A stretch of DNA of 64,000 bases. Source: Rugalucina vietnamica. Lineage: Eukaryota > Mollusca > Bivalvia > Lucinida > Lucinidae. A program made the position numbers and the translations under genes. Below are positions 32,040 to 43,002 of the stretch, piece after piece (within the stretch, counting starts at the first letter, position 1; each line of letters starts with the position of its first letter). The stretch is from the NCBI GenBank assembly GCA_964017185.1, contig OZ024873.1, forward strand, positions 52,500,760 through 52,564,759, written 5' to 3'. The notes under the pieces were generated by a model that was given only the letters and a program-made list of their open reading frames with translations, was not told where the DNA came from and made no database searches.

Positions 32040-32760
32040 GCGAGTTTAACCGGTTTTACAGTGCCCTGTACACACCTTCATCTTCTGTAATGGTCCACAT
32101 TATTTAGTTAGTTGTGTGGTCCTGGTGGTGAAACTCTAACTGGTCAAAGTATCATCAATAACAAACATAGCATGCTAAACACCATGGTGAATCAAAAACG
32201 AGGATAAATACAATAAGCTGCCCGGCGATGGAGATCCTTGGGCGCAAAACAACATTTCTGAACATCTGGAGCAAACACCAGTTGAAACCCGATGGGCCAA
32301 GCAACAGACAAGAAGCTCCAGTCCAGACCAACCAACTAAAATGACAAGCGGGGTCATCATAGATTCTGACACCCGACCCACCGGTGTACAATTAAAGAAG
32401 GCAGCATAATTATCAACCATGATTTGGTTAAGACTGTCGCATCGCATTTAAATTATATCCTATATGTTTGTTACGTATAATGCTTTTTCTAAACTGAAAA
32501 GAAATATCATTCATTCCGATAAGTTCCTTAAATTTGTAAACCAAGTCACCATAAAAGTCTGGTTCCGAAAGGCCCTCACGTTAAAGCGTCTTTAACCCAA
32601 TAGACTTTAAATTTGGAAATCAATTTGGAAATCCATTTATAGTGTCTGCGATAAAATTTACAAAATGTTTTTCGAAGTTTATGATACCGATAGCCATGAT
32701 AAAGAAGTTTGGCTGTTAAACATTTATTTCGCGTGATGAAAAAAGGTACAATGATCAGAG
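32040..32760 (-). pseudogene. Retroelement RT fragment, 3' part
   Basis: Minus-strand frames at 32576-32770 (RNKCLTAKLL, GYRYHKLRKTFCKFYRRHY) and 32175-32447 (MVDNYAAFFNCTPVGR) match the frame at 44515-45072 but are interrupted. Family placement (Penelope-like or another RT lineage) is uncertain. A repeat E copy abuts its 5' side at 32740-32995. Confidence 0.7.
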
Positions 32761-32995
32761 GTAGGCGCAATCAGAAAGAAATTCACACTCCAAAACCGTG
32801 GTGGGAAAAACTAAACTGACACTTGGAAAACATATCGAAAGCCGAGTGAGCAGCTATTCACAATAGGCGTTCACTCAACTACCCAAACTTAACTAAAACT
32901 ATGAAAACGTACATAAGGTTCAAACAGCACAGACAATTGACTCCAAAACATAAAACAAATAGAACCACAACAGAAGTATCGCCAGTAATGTAACA
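32740..32995 (-). repeat. Repeat E copy
   Basis: Minus strand: TACTTCTGTTGTGGTTCTAT, TTCCCACCACGGTTTTGGAG, TTTCTGATTGCGCC and TGATCATTGTACC. It is joined directly to the RT fragment with no spacer. Confidence 0.7.
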
Positions 32996-33270
32996 TCAGG
33001 AAAACATGTCAGTGTAATGAATACATCCTTAAACCCCACCTTTATATAGCAAAACTGGGGTATGCAGGGGTATACCTATTTTTCTTATTTTTGCTCCAAA
33101 ACATAGATTGTGGGTACTCGTTAGAACCGCCTCGGCGTGGCGGTTCTAACGTGTCCCAACAATCTATGTTTTGAGCAAATATAAAATAAATATCATTTTT
33201 TTCCATGAAATTTTCAAATTTTGCAACTAAAAAATTTCTCTGTATATTACATTAGAAAGTTTTCATAATG
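32996..33270. mobile_element. MITE-B copy
   Basis: Left end ATCAGGAAAACATGTCAGTG, right end TTAGAAAGTTTTCATAATG. The core has GGCGTGGCGG, so the palindrome is imperfect. Confidence 0.85.
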
Positions 33271-33274
33271 GTTT

Positions 33275-33480
33275 AATTCGATTTTACAGGGCCCTAACCA
33301 CAAGCTCATATTCTGCAGTGGTTCACAAAATTTAGTTAGTTGTTCGGTCCTGGTGCTAAATCTCTTAACTAGTCAATGAATTATCAAGGACAAACAAACA
33401 AATCATAATAACCACCATGATGAATAAAAAAAAAAACGAGGACTCACAGATTCAGCAAGCCACCCGACGATGAAGTCCGT
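33275..33480 (-). pseudogene. 3' end fragment of the same RT element
   Basis: Minus-strand sequence GATAATTCATTGACTAGTTA followed by ACCACTGCAGAATATGAG and GGGCCCTGTAAAATCG corresponds to the region downstream of the RT frame at 45290-45420. Confidence 0.6.
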
Positions 33481-34360
33481 AACATGATTTCGTACTTTAG
33501 CAAATCTCATAAGTTGCGAAATGAAGCATCGAGGTACCAAGAAGCCGAATTTAAAGCCGCGATAACATCAGTTTGATTGTCATGGTTAACAGAAGCCATG
33601 GAATCTCTTTCGTAGCGATATGAAAATAAATCAGCTATGAGAGGGGCGCCGATAACTCCAAGAAATTCTTGATATAACTTTCACTTTCTTTAAATACCAC
33701 ACCGCCGAGCGGTTAAGAGCGCTGTTTCTTAACCACTCAATCATCCCACCTCGCGCGGGTTGTGTGCAACAGATTGCGTCTTAAAATAACGTAACGGGAA
33801 CCCTACCGAATTAGAACATATTAAATCGGAAACTTTGTTTTATTAAGTGTGTTTTAATAGGTCTTAGAGAAATTAACGTTGCTGATACGGACTTCTCTTG
33901 CCGTCTAACCATTTGTTTATTGCCAGCCTGGTTTAAAAAGATTTTGATATTTCAGCAGTACAAAATGACCAGAACCTTCAAGGTAAATCCTTGAACCGAC
34001 CTACATTTAGAGGAACGATGCTCTATCGTTAAATCATACATGTATGTAAATATTTCAGTGCACAGTAAAATGCTAGTGATAAAACATATGTACATAATGA
34101 TGCCTACATGTGCTGTATGTGTAAAATTTCACGACCGTCTAAACTTAGTTTATGTAACGTTATTCATGGGTTTGTCAATGTATTGTCCAAAAATATTCAC
34201 CAGACGTTGACCTTTATGCATTGCATAAATTAAATCGCTATGACGCTGTATAATAAATTATCGATATTATCGTAATTAATTCGTGCAACCTCGGTAAGAC
34301 TCGATAAAGTACGCAAAGAATGTGTACCCAATATATAAGCAGTTTGCTACATTGTTTATC
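33481..34360. other. Mostly unrecognised; tRNA-like SINE head at 33702-33762
   Basis: CCGAGCGGTTAAGAGCGCTG and TTTCTTAACCACTCAATCAT at 33705-33750 match the head of the SINE at 52558, but the body is absent. No gene seen. Confidence 0.5.
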
Positions 34361-34363
34361 AGA

Positions 34364-34433
34364 AGGACCATAGCTCAGTGGTTAGGACACCGGATTTGTA
34401 ACCTGAGGATCGCTGGTTCGAATCTCATAGAAG
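34364..34433 (+). tRNA. tRNA-Thr(TGT)-like sequence, probably a pseudogene
   Basis: GGACCATAGCTCAGTGGTTA gives a good A box, the loop TTTGTAA would present anticodon TGT, and TGGTTCGAATC is a B box. The T stem and the 3' acceptor strand do not pair with their partners, so a functional tRNA is unlikely. Confidence 0.3.
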
Positions 34434-34740
34434 ATGAAAAATATATTTTTCTTTTTATTTTATTAAATAAAATGCACATCACGTTTTATCAAAAGCAATC
34501 GCACGGAGAACATGATATTCTTGCTTTATTGCACTTTTCATGCGCCATATCCTGCAACATAATGGCTTTCAAGTACAACTTTATCGCACTGGTCATCAAC
34601 CTCAGAGATAACTCTTCCGACCAGAGAGAGAGAGAGAGAGACATAAAAAAAACATACACAAATTGACCAAAATAAATCAAATTATTAAATACGAGAATGA
34701 ATAGGGTACATAAGAAATAATAATAAAAAAAGCGATCACT

Positions 34741-34823
34741 AGTGGGACTCGAACCGCTATCGGTTAAATGAAAAAGTAATGTAATCTTAATCTGCGTGCT
34801 CTACCATTTGAGCTATGCAGTCC
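34741..34823 (-). tRNA. tRNA-like sequence, degenerate
   Basis: On the minus strand it starts GGACTGCATAGCTCAAATGG (A box TAGCTCAAATGGTAGAGC) and has the B box GGTTCGAGTCCC. The anticodon region ATTAAGA could be TAA (Leu), but the interior is too long and the stems do not close. A SINE head or pseudogene is more likely than a working gene. Confidence 0.3.
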
Positions 34824-34955
34824 TGAACATTTTCTTGGGATAGCAACCTTATATACCGATACATTTACCTTGCTAATAATCACGAAGAGTCACGATGATG
34901 TACGAGCAATCACGAAGTGGTCCGAAGATATATTTAGAATTGCAACGAACTATAA

Positions 34956-35456
34956 TTATATACTAATAGAGTTCACCCAACACCAGGTGAATATTTTTGG
35001 ACAATATATGATTTTAACTGCATTCTTTCCTTCACTATCTTCTACGAAAATTGTTGGTCGTCGATGGTTTGACCGGTCGTACATCCTTAGTCTAAGGAAA
35101 GTCCTATCCTCCAGCACACCCTCCAACTTGAACTGCTTTCGATCAATGTCTATCAGGTTTGGATTTACCGATTTGAAGTCGGATATCGCTTCCGGTAAGT
35201 TTCCTTGTTTCAGATATTTTTTGTACTTTATACTTTTTGTGGGTACTTCCTTCGTTCCTTTAAGAAGAGCTTCCATAGTCGCTTTGCCTATACTTAGGAC
35301 CGACCGAATCTGTCTGTCGACGTTGGGATGGTGGTTTGAAATATCGGTGTTTCCATTTACAAAATTGGTGGACTCAAATTTGTTTTCCGCAGATACGTAT
35401 ACGATGAAGTGTGCGTTGATAGCGATACTAGCGAGTAGACAGATATTTGAACTCAT
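34956..35456 (-). CDS. Small secreted protein, family paralog 4
   Basis: 166 residues with a hydrophobic N-terminus (ICLLASIAINAHFIVYVSA), an N-glycosylation-rich linker, and the family core: MEALLKGTKEV, SIKYKKYLKQG, AISDFKSVNP, KLEGVLED, RRPTIFVEDS, AVKIIY. It is more diverged than paralogs 1-3 and closer to paralog 5 (both have KQG in place of KIG/KLG). The frame extends about 14 residues past the usual family end (after IIY), so the true stop position of the ancestor has moved. No acceptor directly adjoins the ATG, unlike paralogs 1, 2 and 5. Function unknown. Confidence 0.75.
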   Translation of the reverse strand: MSSNICLLASIAINAHFIVYVSAENKFESTNFVNGNTDISNHHPNVDRQIRSVLSIGKATMEALLKGTKEVPTKSIKYKKYLKQGNLPEAISDFKSVNPNLIDIDRKQFKLEGVLEDRTFLRLRMYDRSNHRRPTIFVEDSEGKNAVKIIYCPKIFTWCWVNSISI

Positions 35457-35577
35457 GTTGAGATGAATTGAAGTTTGGTGAGCTCAAATATCTTCCTGGA
35501 AATTGTAAAGTACAATGTACTATTGTAATAACTGGGAGAACATATATTGAAAAATGTTTCAAAGTGAGCCGGATGTA

Positions 35578-35612
<35 letters not shown>

Positions 35613-35625
35613 TGATGATGATGAA
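35578..35625. repeat. (AAT)n then (GAT)n microsatellite
   Basis: AATAATAAT run at 35578-35612 followed by GATGATGAT. The asparagine/aspartate frame at 35554-35781 is an artefact. Confidence 0.95.
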
Positions 35626-37620
35626 GGAGCAGATGTTGACGTTACATGCTCAAACGTTTGTGGAGAAAATGGGAAAACACAGGGAAAGACACCGAACCTG
35701 GACGGCTACCACTGCCTCTGTGATTTGAACCTGGACCGCAGAGGGGACAAGCTAGTGCGTACAGGCCCCCGTTCACGTTGAACTTGAGGCGGAGATGTCA
35801 TAAAGTTCACTGCTTTTCAGAACGTTCAAACTCAAGCACACAATGCTCACAATTGTTTAACGAGACTGTAAATGTCGTAGTAACAGGCCATTCGGTGAAC
35901 TAAACGAAGTCGACCAAGGATGAAAGTCAAAATCGCCTTTAAAATTAACTTCTGTAGTTACGTTTAGGTATCTGAGTGGCCACCTATTGCTCATTCTGCT
36001 TACGATATGTTTTCATGGTATAAGTACCTGATTGTTAATTTAGTTTTTTCCCACCTCGGATTTTGGAGTGGGAATCTTCTTCTGATTGCGCCTTTTCCTG
36101 ATCTTTGCCTACTTGAACGTTTCTGTTACTTACGTTGAGCTAAAATGCAAGTCTTAACATAAATATAATAGCATAAAAGTATTACCTGTTGGGCTTAGAC
36201 CGTCTAAAATTACCTAAGTTTCAACAAAGCATCTATAAAAAGCATAATCATCTCGCTTGTACATTTGAACATTATCTACCCATATTAAATTATTGCTACA
36301 TGTATACATGTACCGAATTTGCATGTCACTGGAAATGATACAATCTATCCAAGCCTTTGACGACGATACATTTTCTTAAGGTATTTGGAGAATGTAACAA
36401 ATGTAAGAACTATACAGTGTACATCTAGTGCTACATTAAAGTCCAAACTCGCAAAAAAGTCATGATCTTAATTTCTTCTAATTAACAACATTCATCTCAA
36501 TAATATCACAGCACTGTCTTTGCTTGTTTGAATTGATGTTTTACGCTCCATTCATCAGCATTGGTCATGTCGAGACGTTGCCTTTTTATGTGACATTTAC
36601 CAAACATTAGGATGTCATGTCACCCAAAATGTTCTTCGAAAATATAACACTGTTCAAGTAAACAACTAATGCTTATACATTATACATGTATGTATGGATG
36701 GTTTCAATAAACCACGTTTCCTATGCAGGCTCGGAACTTCTAAGCGGTTAATCAGTTATCAGATGAACGGTCATTACGTAATAAGCTTTGCCTAGAGGCA
36801 CAAGCTGCCCATCTACATGTCTGTCTCACGGCCCCAGTGGGCGGGGTCCATCACAACGGTCGTGAGAATCACACTTTTCATGTCAATGTAAAGTTTTGTA
36901 TGTTCTTTTGTTTGATTTGATGCTTTACATCCCAGTCAACAGGACGTTACATCCCAGGTCATGTCAGGACGTTGCCGACAACTTGTACCCAACATATGGT
37001 TGTCATCGCATATAAAATACCAGATGACCAATGTTCGTGAGAACGCTCACCTGATTTGGTGTTTTGCCTACGGTCATGTTGAAGATAAAATAAACGCAAC
37101 TTTGACTACACTGTCTGTATCTACCAATTATCAGGTCAAGTGCTATAAATTGTCTGGAAAATCCGTTGCTTACACATTCCCCAATTAAAAGCATGTGTGA
37201 CCAAACTTGACCATGCCGTAAAATAGGTCAATGACAACCAAAGGTTGTGATTGTATAAATCGGTCAAGGTCAACCATAGGTTGTGATTTTTATATATGAA
37301 CACTGATGGAAAAGAGTCACCGATGCTACATACCAACTTTCGTTGGAAACAGTCCATCAGTTCCGGAGAAAAATACAATATTTTTTATCATATATTGACA
37401 TGGCGGCCATATTGAAAATGTGGCTAGGGCCAATCATACAAACTTTGATTCCCCCTTTCTAAGGATACTACAAATAAAGTTAGCATTGATTGGTCAAAAT
37501 GGGTTCTAGATTTAAGTTTTATTTTTAAATGTACAATCATGTAAATGAGCTTTTGCCAAGATCAAGAAATGACTTTCACGTTGGTATTGAACAACTCTTA
37601 CGTAAATAAGAAATGGTGCA
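35626..37620. other. Spacer with short repeat fragments
   Basis: Contains a repeat E fragment at 35965-36125 (TTCCCACCTCGGATTTTGGA, GATTGCGCCTTTTCCTGATC). Repeat G-like words lie at 36520-36605 and 36900-36975 (TTTACATCCCAGTCAACAGG, GTCAGGACGTTGCC). A stretch with CATGTTGAAGATAAAATAAA and ATGGCGGCCATATTGAAAAT at 37070-37420 resembles the 30.4-kb array. No gene seen. Confidence 0.45.
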
Positions 37621-37627
37621 TAGTTTG

Positions 37628-37668
<41 letters not shown>
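37628..37668. repeat. Poly-A tract
   Basis: About 40 consecutive A residues immediately next to a tRNA-like sequence. Confidence 0.95.
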
Positions 37669-37670
<2 letters not shown>

Positions 37671-37675
37671 AACAC

Positions 37676-37749
37676 GTCCCTGATAGGATTCGGACCCGGA
37701 TCGCCGGGGTAGAAATTCAATGATCTAACCACTGAGCCAAAGAGTCGAC
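37676..37749 (-). tRNA. tRNA-like sequence, degenerate
   Basis: Minus strand TTTGGCTCAGTGGTTAGATC is an A box and GATCCGGGTCCGAATCC a B box. The loop ATTTCTA could be read as TTC (Glu). Acceptor strands GTCGACT and AGGGAC do not pair, so it is probably a pseudogene or SINE head. Confidence 0.3.
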
Positions 37750-37897
37750 TACCTAACGCAGTAATTCAGAGATCGTACTTACTAGAATAGCTGTGCTATT
37801 TATAGAAGCTACGCATCCTGCGATCTGCCAACCCGACCTTCCAACCATGGCAGATAATATGGAATGAATGGTTGGTGCGATGGAATGGTGCACACTA

Positions 37898-38078
37898 ACA
37901 AAACATAGATTGTGGGCACTCGTTAGAATCGCCTCTGCGAGACGGTTCTAACGTGTACCCACAGTCTCTGTTTTAAGCAAAAATAAGAAAAACATCATTT
38001 TTTTTCGGGTGAAAGTTTCAATATTTACACTTGAAACAAATCTCTGCATATTACATGGGCAAGATTTCGTAATGTTTA
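37898..38078. mobile_element. MITE-B, left-truncated
   Basis: Starts at ACAAAACATAGATTGTGGGC. Core with GCCTCTGCGAGACGG, right end GGGCAAGATTTCGTAATG. Confidence 0.75.
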
Positions 38079-38119
38079 GTGGGACTTTGGTTTTGTTTAC
38101 ACAGGTTCTCGAGCAATGT

Positions 38120-38187
38120 CTTCATTACGAAAACTTGTCCATGCAATATACAGAGAAAAATTGAAAATTTCATTGGAAACAAATAGT
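38120..38187. mobile_element. MITE-B end fragment
   Basis: Only the right-arm terminus in inverted orientation remains: TTACGAAAACTTGTCCATGC through AATTTCATTGGAAAC. Confidence 0.65.
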
Positions 38188-38189
38188 AA

Positions 38190-38445
38190 ACTTTTTGTTT
38201 TATGTCTTGGTGTTTAAAATTGTTTGTGCTGTTGGCGCCTTTTGTATGTTTTCATATTTTTAGTTAAGTTAAGGTAACTGAGTGGCCACCTATTTGGAAA
38301 ATAGCTGCTCATTCGGCTTACGATATGTTACATGGTATAAAGTACCTGATTGTTAGTTTGGTTTTTTCCCACCTCGGTTTTTGGAGTGGGAATCTTTTTC
38401 TGATTGCGCCTTTTCCTGATCTTTGCCTACTTGTACCTTTTTATA
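38190..38445 (+). repeat. Repeat E copy
   Basis: TTTTATGTCTTGGTGTTTAA, AACTGAGTGGCCACCTATTT, CCCACCTCGGTTTTTGGAG and TTTTCCTGATCTTTGCCTAC follow in order, matching 45470-45720 almost base for base. Confidence 0.8.
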
Positions 38446-38602
38446 TGTTTGTTCAAAACATTGATTGTAGGTACAAGTACCCACAGCCTATTTTTTGGAG
38501 CAAAAATAAGAAAAATAGGTATACCACTGCATACCCAAGCTTTGCTATACAGAAGTGGGGTTCAAGGGGGTATACATTACATGGACATGTTTTCCTGATG
38601 TT
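38446..38602. mobile_element. MITE-B, left-truncated, inverted orientation
   Basis: The palindrome is collapsed to GTAGGTACAAGTACCCAC. The arm with GGGGTTCAAGGGGGTATACA and end CATGTTTTCCTGATG is intact. Confidence 0.75.
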
Positions 38603-38626
38603 AAATAACAAAGAAAGACAAAACAA

Positions 38627-38962
38627 CTCATCATGAAAACATGTCCGTGTAATGTATGCCCCCTTAAACCCGCCTTTATATAGAAAAAATGGGGATTGTA
38701 GGGTATACCTATTTTTCTTATTTTTCCTCCAAAACATAGATTGTGGGTACTCGTTAGAACCGCCTCGCCGAGGCGGTTCTGCGAGGCGGTTCTAACGAGT
38801 ACCCACAATCTATGTTTGCGAGGCGGTTCTAACGTGTACCCACAATCTATGTTTTGAGCAAAAAAAAAAAAAAAAGAAAAAATATCAAACATCTTCTGAT
38901 GATTTTTTTTAATTTGCTACTGAAAACATTTCTCTACATATTGCATGGGCATGTTTTCGTAA
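38627..38962. mobile_element. MITE-B with a triplicated core half
   Basis: The right half of the palindrome (GAGGCGGTTCTAACG, CACAATCTATGTTT) occurs twice after the normal core, and GAGGCGGTTCTGCGAGGCGG shows an additional partial step. This fits slippage or template switching at the hairpin. Confidence 0.85.
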
Positions 38963-39034
38963 CGTAACATAAGTTTTCTTGAGCGGGCGTCTTTATAGTG
39001 TATTCTCAGCATTTATTTAGGTCACGAGTAGTGT

Positions 39035-39240
39035 ATTTGTTTAATTGTTTGTATTGAGGTTGAACGTCCAAGTCAACCATTTTTCAGTCATGTCGGGACG
39101 GAACCACCTGTTGCTTGGTATAAACCAGTACTATGGGGAGTAATTATGCCTTTCTCAAAGACTCAACACGACGCCCCGAGTGAGGATCGAAACCAAAACC
39201 TCTCGATTTGGAATCCAATGCTCTACCACACCCAACTACA
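39035..39240 (+). repeat. Repeat G copy with tRNA-like end
   Basis: It carries GTTGAACGTCCAAGTCAACC, GTCATGTCGGGACGGAACCA and AACACGACGCCCCGAGTGA. The right end, read on the minus strand, has TGTGGTAGAGCATTGGATTC and GGTTTCGATCC, which look like a tRNA D arm and T loop. Confidence 0.55.
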
Positions 39241-39287
39241 TGTATATACATGTAGTTTAGTTATGAGTAAGTCATCATGAGTTGACG

Positions 39288-39368
39288 GTTTGTGTCGGAC
39301 AGTCTATGGTTTAGGTGTCGGACAGTCTATGGTTTAGGTGTCGGACAGTCTATGGTTTAGGACTGTCT
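39288..39368. repeat. 23-bp tandem repeat, three copies
   Basis: TGTCGGACAGTCTATGGTTT plus AGG, three perfect copies from about 39294 and a partial fourth (ACTGTCTATG). Confidence 0.95.
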
Positions 39369-39369
39369 A

Positions 39370-40146
39370 TGTCACTGTAATAACCTCTACAATATCACCC
39401 TGTCCAACGTTGACGCCGGTGAAACAGGCCCAACACCGGTTACATGTACTACGGTGCTTTCGCTACAAAATGTGATGGATGCGAATAAATTTCTTGTTTT
39501 GTTCAATGTTATATAAGCGTTTGCGATGAAGTAAAACGCGCATCTAATGGAGAATTAACTTGACTTTTCATTTCTGCTTGAACGGAAAACTGTTTTTGTA
39601 TAATTTTTCCAAACATTCGATTCAAAGTTGGTAAACAAGGTTCGACCAAGGCCTATTCGGCCGATTTCTACAGAAACTGTTCGTATTTTCCAAAATACGC
39701 ACAAAATGTGAGCAAACGAGCATTTTGATATGACTTGTAGGCAAGATTGTGGGACGTTTGCATCGTTCTCGATAGATTTTCCCCCCAAAAAATGCACAGG
39801 AAGAATTTTATGGCAAAAAGTAAACACAACGCCGGTTACTACGGTACCAGCATTACCTGGATTATTGGATAGATGGGCATTCTAGCTTTACAAGATGCGG
39901 ATTGTGTTACTAATTCGTGCCCAGCTTCTGCCTACATAACTCTTTTATGTCGTTTAGGGAACTATACGTTCATTGGCATGGTTATCAACCCTAGAATGAA
40001 AACTTCTTTACTCAGCATTGGATTGTTTGTCAGTATAATATAATGCATCATGCTTTCAATATCTGAAATGCCATGCAAGAAACATGCACATACCAAGGTG
40101 AATTAAAATCTGATTCTATAAGGAAAGAAAGCAGATATAATCGTAT
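39370..40146. other. No recognisable feature
   Basis: The 90-codon minus-strand frame at 39555-39827 has no known domain. Low-confidence non-coding. Confidence 0.35.
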
Positions 40147-40343
40147 GAGCCGCCGCATGGGAAAACCAACAATCTGCATAGGCGAAAACAAAGGCGCAGA
40201 TCAGTAACTGCGAAGCTGATCAGCGCCTTTGTTTTCGCTACATCCAAAAATTTCCAGCCTCTAAACATCTTCTGTCACTTTACAGCCCGGTATGTGTTGG
40301 ACCTGGTCGGAATCCAAATTGTTGGTTTTCTCACGCACAGGCT
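40147..40343. mobile_element. MITE-A copy 100 bp downstream of paralog 5
   Basis: Left end GAGCCGCCGCATGGGAAAAC, diverged right end TTTTCTCACGCACAGGCT shared with the copies at 26339 and 40987. The CGCTACATCC arm has an internal deletion. Confidence 0.85.
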
Positions 40344-40442
40344 AATATCAAATTATCAGCCATAGGAAAGAATGAATCAGTCTTTTACTGTGGTATTGAG
40401 AATACACACGATCGAATTTAGTACACACACTTCACGTTGGCA

Positions 40443-40907
40443 CTAATATATGTCATTGAGTGGTTTGTTAATGTAAATGATTCTAATAGCGCGAGCTTTT
40501 TCACGATCTGCTATAAACAGAGTTGGAAGATGGCTATTCGTATTGTCATACTTCTCCATCTTGACTAAAGTACCATCATCCAAAACTGCTTTAACGTGCC
40601 ACTCGTTTTGATTCAATATTGTTGGATGCATTGAATCCAGATCCTTCTGTGCCTCTTTTATGCCTCCTTGTTTGACAAATTTCCTGTAGGCTTTGCTTTG
40701 CGTAGGAACCTCTTTTGCCTTGCTCAAGATAGCTTTCAGAGCGGCATTTCCAAACTTGATAAATGCGCGAGACCACCGTTGATGTGCCTGTGTCATTTCG
40801 GCTATGCTATTGCCATGATTGACAGCTTCCTCAGTTTCACATAAGGTTGTGCTGTACACGAAGACTATAATAATAGTGAGCAAACAAAGTCTAGGATGCG
40901 GCGCCAT
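40443..40907 (-). CDS. Small secreted protein, family paralog 5
   Basis: 154 residues with a clear signal peptide (LCLLTIIIVFVYSTTLC), a short acidic linker and the most diverged family core: AALKAILSKAKEV, KAYRKFVKQG, AQKDLDSMHP, VKAVLDDGTLVKMEKYD, LPTLFIADR, AIRIIYINK. The family's D-F pair becomes D-L and EGV becomes KAV. The acceptor-like TTAATTTTAG lies four bases before the ATG, again suggesting a non-coding 5' exon. MITE-A copies flank it on both sides (40147-40343 and 40987-41221). Function unknown. Confidence 0.75.
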   Translation of the reverse strand: MAPHPRLCLLTIIIVFVYSTTLCETEEAVNHGNSIAEMTQAHQRWSRAFIKFGNAALKAILSKAKEVPTQSKAYRKFVKQGGIKEAQKDLDSMHPTILNQNEWHVKAVLDDGTLVKMEKYDNTNSHLPTLFIADREKARAIRIIYINKPLNDIY

Positions 40908-40986
40908 GATCCTAAAATTAATAAGCTGCGTTTACATTACAAGAAAGGACAAACCAAGATATATTTTGAGTATGCAAGATAAAATT

Positions 40987-41221
40987 GAGCCGCCGCATGG
41001 GAAAACTAGCAATCTGCATATGCGAAAACAAAGACGCAGATCAGCTTCGCAGTAACTGCGAAGCTGATCAGCGCCTTTGTTTTCGCTACACGGATAGTAC
41101 AATTCCTCTACTATCTAAATCCAAAATTTCCAGCTTCTAACCATCTTCTGTGACTGTACATGCCGGTTTGTGTCAGACCTGGTAGGAAACCCAAATTGTT
41201 GGTTTTCTCATGCACAGGCTC
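40987..41221. mobile_element. MITE-A copy 80 bp upstream of paralog 5
   Basis: Near full length with the perfect GATCAGCTTCGCAGTAACTG palindrome and the CTCATGCACAGGCTC right end. It probably lies in the 5' intron or promoter of paralog 5. Confidence 0.85.
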
Positions 41222-41425
41222 AAATAATAATGAGCATAATCCCAATGGCGTATTTAATATGACTATATACATGATGATTGACATTGTCTATTATAACGTT
41301 TGAGCGATCATGTACTTGACATATCAACTGGTGAGTCCCACATTAATTTGATCAGGTATAAATCCATATTTGGTGAATGGATTTTCCCATCATTATCATT
41401 TGGATGTTCACTTTTAGGGGAATCA

Positions 41426-41462
<37 letters not shown>

Positions 41463-41798
41463 TTAGTCTAAGATCGTATCTGTTTCTGTATCTTCCAATT
41501 TCGGTAATGTACTAAGAACTTTTCAGCATCAGTGAAAGTTGCCAAGTGGTATAGCGTCTTGGGTTCGAACCCAATTTGTGCCACGTTGTGTCTTTGAGCA
41601 AATATTAACTCCTCAGCGAGTAACCAGAAGCTGTCGCTCGTCCCCAACTTCACTTTATCATTGATTGATTGATTGAAAACCTTTTATTGATAACCTTTTT
41701 ATGTTCGAAATGTACATGTTTATGTCTGTATTACATGTAAGTTACAAATATATGCGTTAATAATTCTGATAAAATATGTTTAAATCACTGAAAACCAA
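41222..41798. other. Poly-T tract and SINE-like remnant
   Basis: Poly-T of about 32 bases at 41430-41461. A tRNA-like GTTGCCAAGTGGTATAGCG and TTGGGTTCGAACCC at 41530-41575, followed by a (TTGA)n-like tail near 41660, suggests an old SINE. No gene. Confidence 0.5.
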
Positions 41799-41928
41799 CA
41801 TGTGAGACAAGCCAAGTTCTGCTTGCGGGTGTGCAAGGTGGTTTTTCCCGGGGTTCTCCCGTTTTCGCCCACCTACTGATTGGCCAGTCTCATATGAGCT
41901 GAAATTATCTTGAAAGGGACGTGAAACA
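41799..41928 (+). mobile_element. tRNA-headed SINE, body only
   Basis: TGTGAGACAAGCCAAGTTCT through GAAAGGGACGTGAAAC matches the body of the copies at 52558 and 20095. The tRNA head is missing. Confidence 0.8.
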
Positions 41929-42309
41929 TGCACACATGGGAAATGAAAGGGAGCTCTTTTTTGTACTTTGTATGAGTGTGAATACATCCAATTTCTGTCT
42001 AATTTTCTTTCACGTGTAAATACCGTTTTGAAGTTACAATGGTCCGTCTCTGATACACATTCCACTCTAAATGAACTTGACTTCGCCTTATTGCACTCCA
42101 CAAAGCCAATTTTGGTAATTAAAGTAAAGCCGAAAACACTTTCAAAGCTTTGTAACATTTATTCTTTTGATTCCGAGACTCATTTTGTTAGTATTTAGAC
42201 ATACCTTTAGATGCAAAATCACTGAATAGCAGTATAGAATGATTATCATTCGACCCTTTGGACAGTTTGAAATAAAACGGCCGGTGTACCAATATAATTC
42301 ACATACATT

Positions 42310-42593
42310 ACGTAAACATGCCTATGCAATATACAGAGAAAGTTTTCATCCGTAAAAATTGAAAACTTTCTTGGAAGAAATTTGATATGTTTCTTGTTTT
42401 TGCTCAAAACATAGATTATGGGTATACGTTAGAACCGCCTCGCCGAGGCGGTTCTAATGAGTACCCATAATCTATGTTTTGGTTCAAAAATAAGAAAAAT
42501 AGGTACATGTATACCCCTGCCAACCGCAGTTTTGCTATATAAAAATGGGGATTAAGGGGGTATTCAATACATGGACATGTTGTCCTGATGTGT
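42310..42593. mobile_element. MITE-B copy, inverted orientation
   Basis: Left end ACGTAAACATGCCTATGCAA, right end ACATGGACATGTTGTCCTGA. The core centre is GCCTCGCCGAGGC. Confidence 0.85.
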
Positions 42594-42735
42594 ATCGTGA
42601 GATGCGGTTTCAAGTTTAGCATTCCATAAAATGTACTATATCAATTTCAAAAACCGTTGACCTGACATACTGCCCACATACACGGCAAAAACTAAGCAAC
42701 GCACTATGAAACAAAAGCACATTTTCTTGTTTGAC

Positions 42736-42968
42736 ATCAGGAAAACACATGCCCGTGAATAAACCCCACTTTTATATAGTAAAACTGGGGTATGCCTATT
42801 TTCTTATGTTTTTGCTCCAAAACATAGATTGTTGGTACTCGTTAGAACCGCCTCGCCGAGCAGATTGAATCTATGTTTTGAGCAAAAGTAAGAAAAAACA
42901 TCCACTGAAAAGTTTGTTTATTTTTTTTTTTGCAAATTTAAACATCTTATGGGCATGTTTTCGTTATG
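42736..42968. mobile_element. MITE-B, core-deleted
   Basis: The left half ends at GAACCGCCTCGCCGAG. The matching right half is mostly missing, resuming at ATCTATGTTTTGAGC. End TGGGCATGTTTTCGTTATGA. Confidence 0.8.
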
Positions 42969-43002
42969 ACTAGCTGCTAAATAATCCATCATATCGGAAC
43001 CA

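Noticed and set aside
34364..34823. Two functional tRNA genes
   Set aside because: A and B boxes exist but the T and acceptor stems do not pair. Reported only as low-confidence tRNA-like sequences.
39555..39827. 90-codon minus-strand frame as a small gene
   Set aside because: No signal peptide, domain or splice signals, and length within chance expectation.
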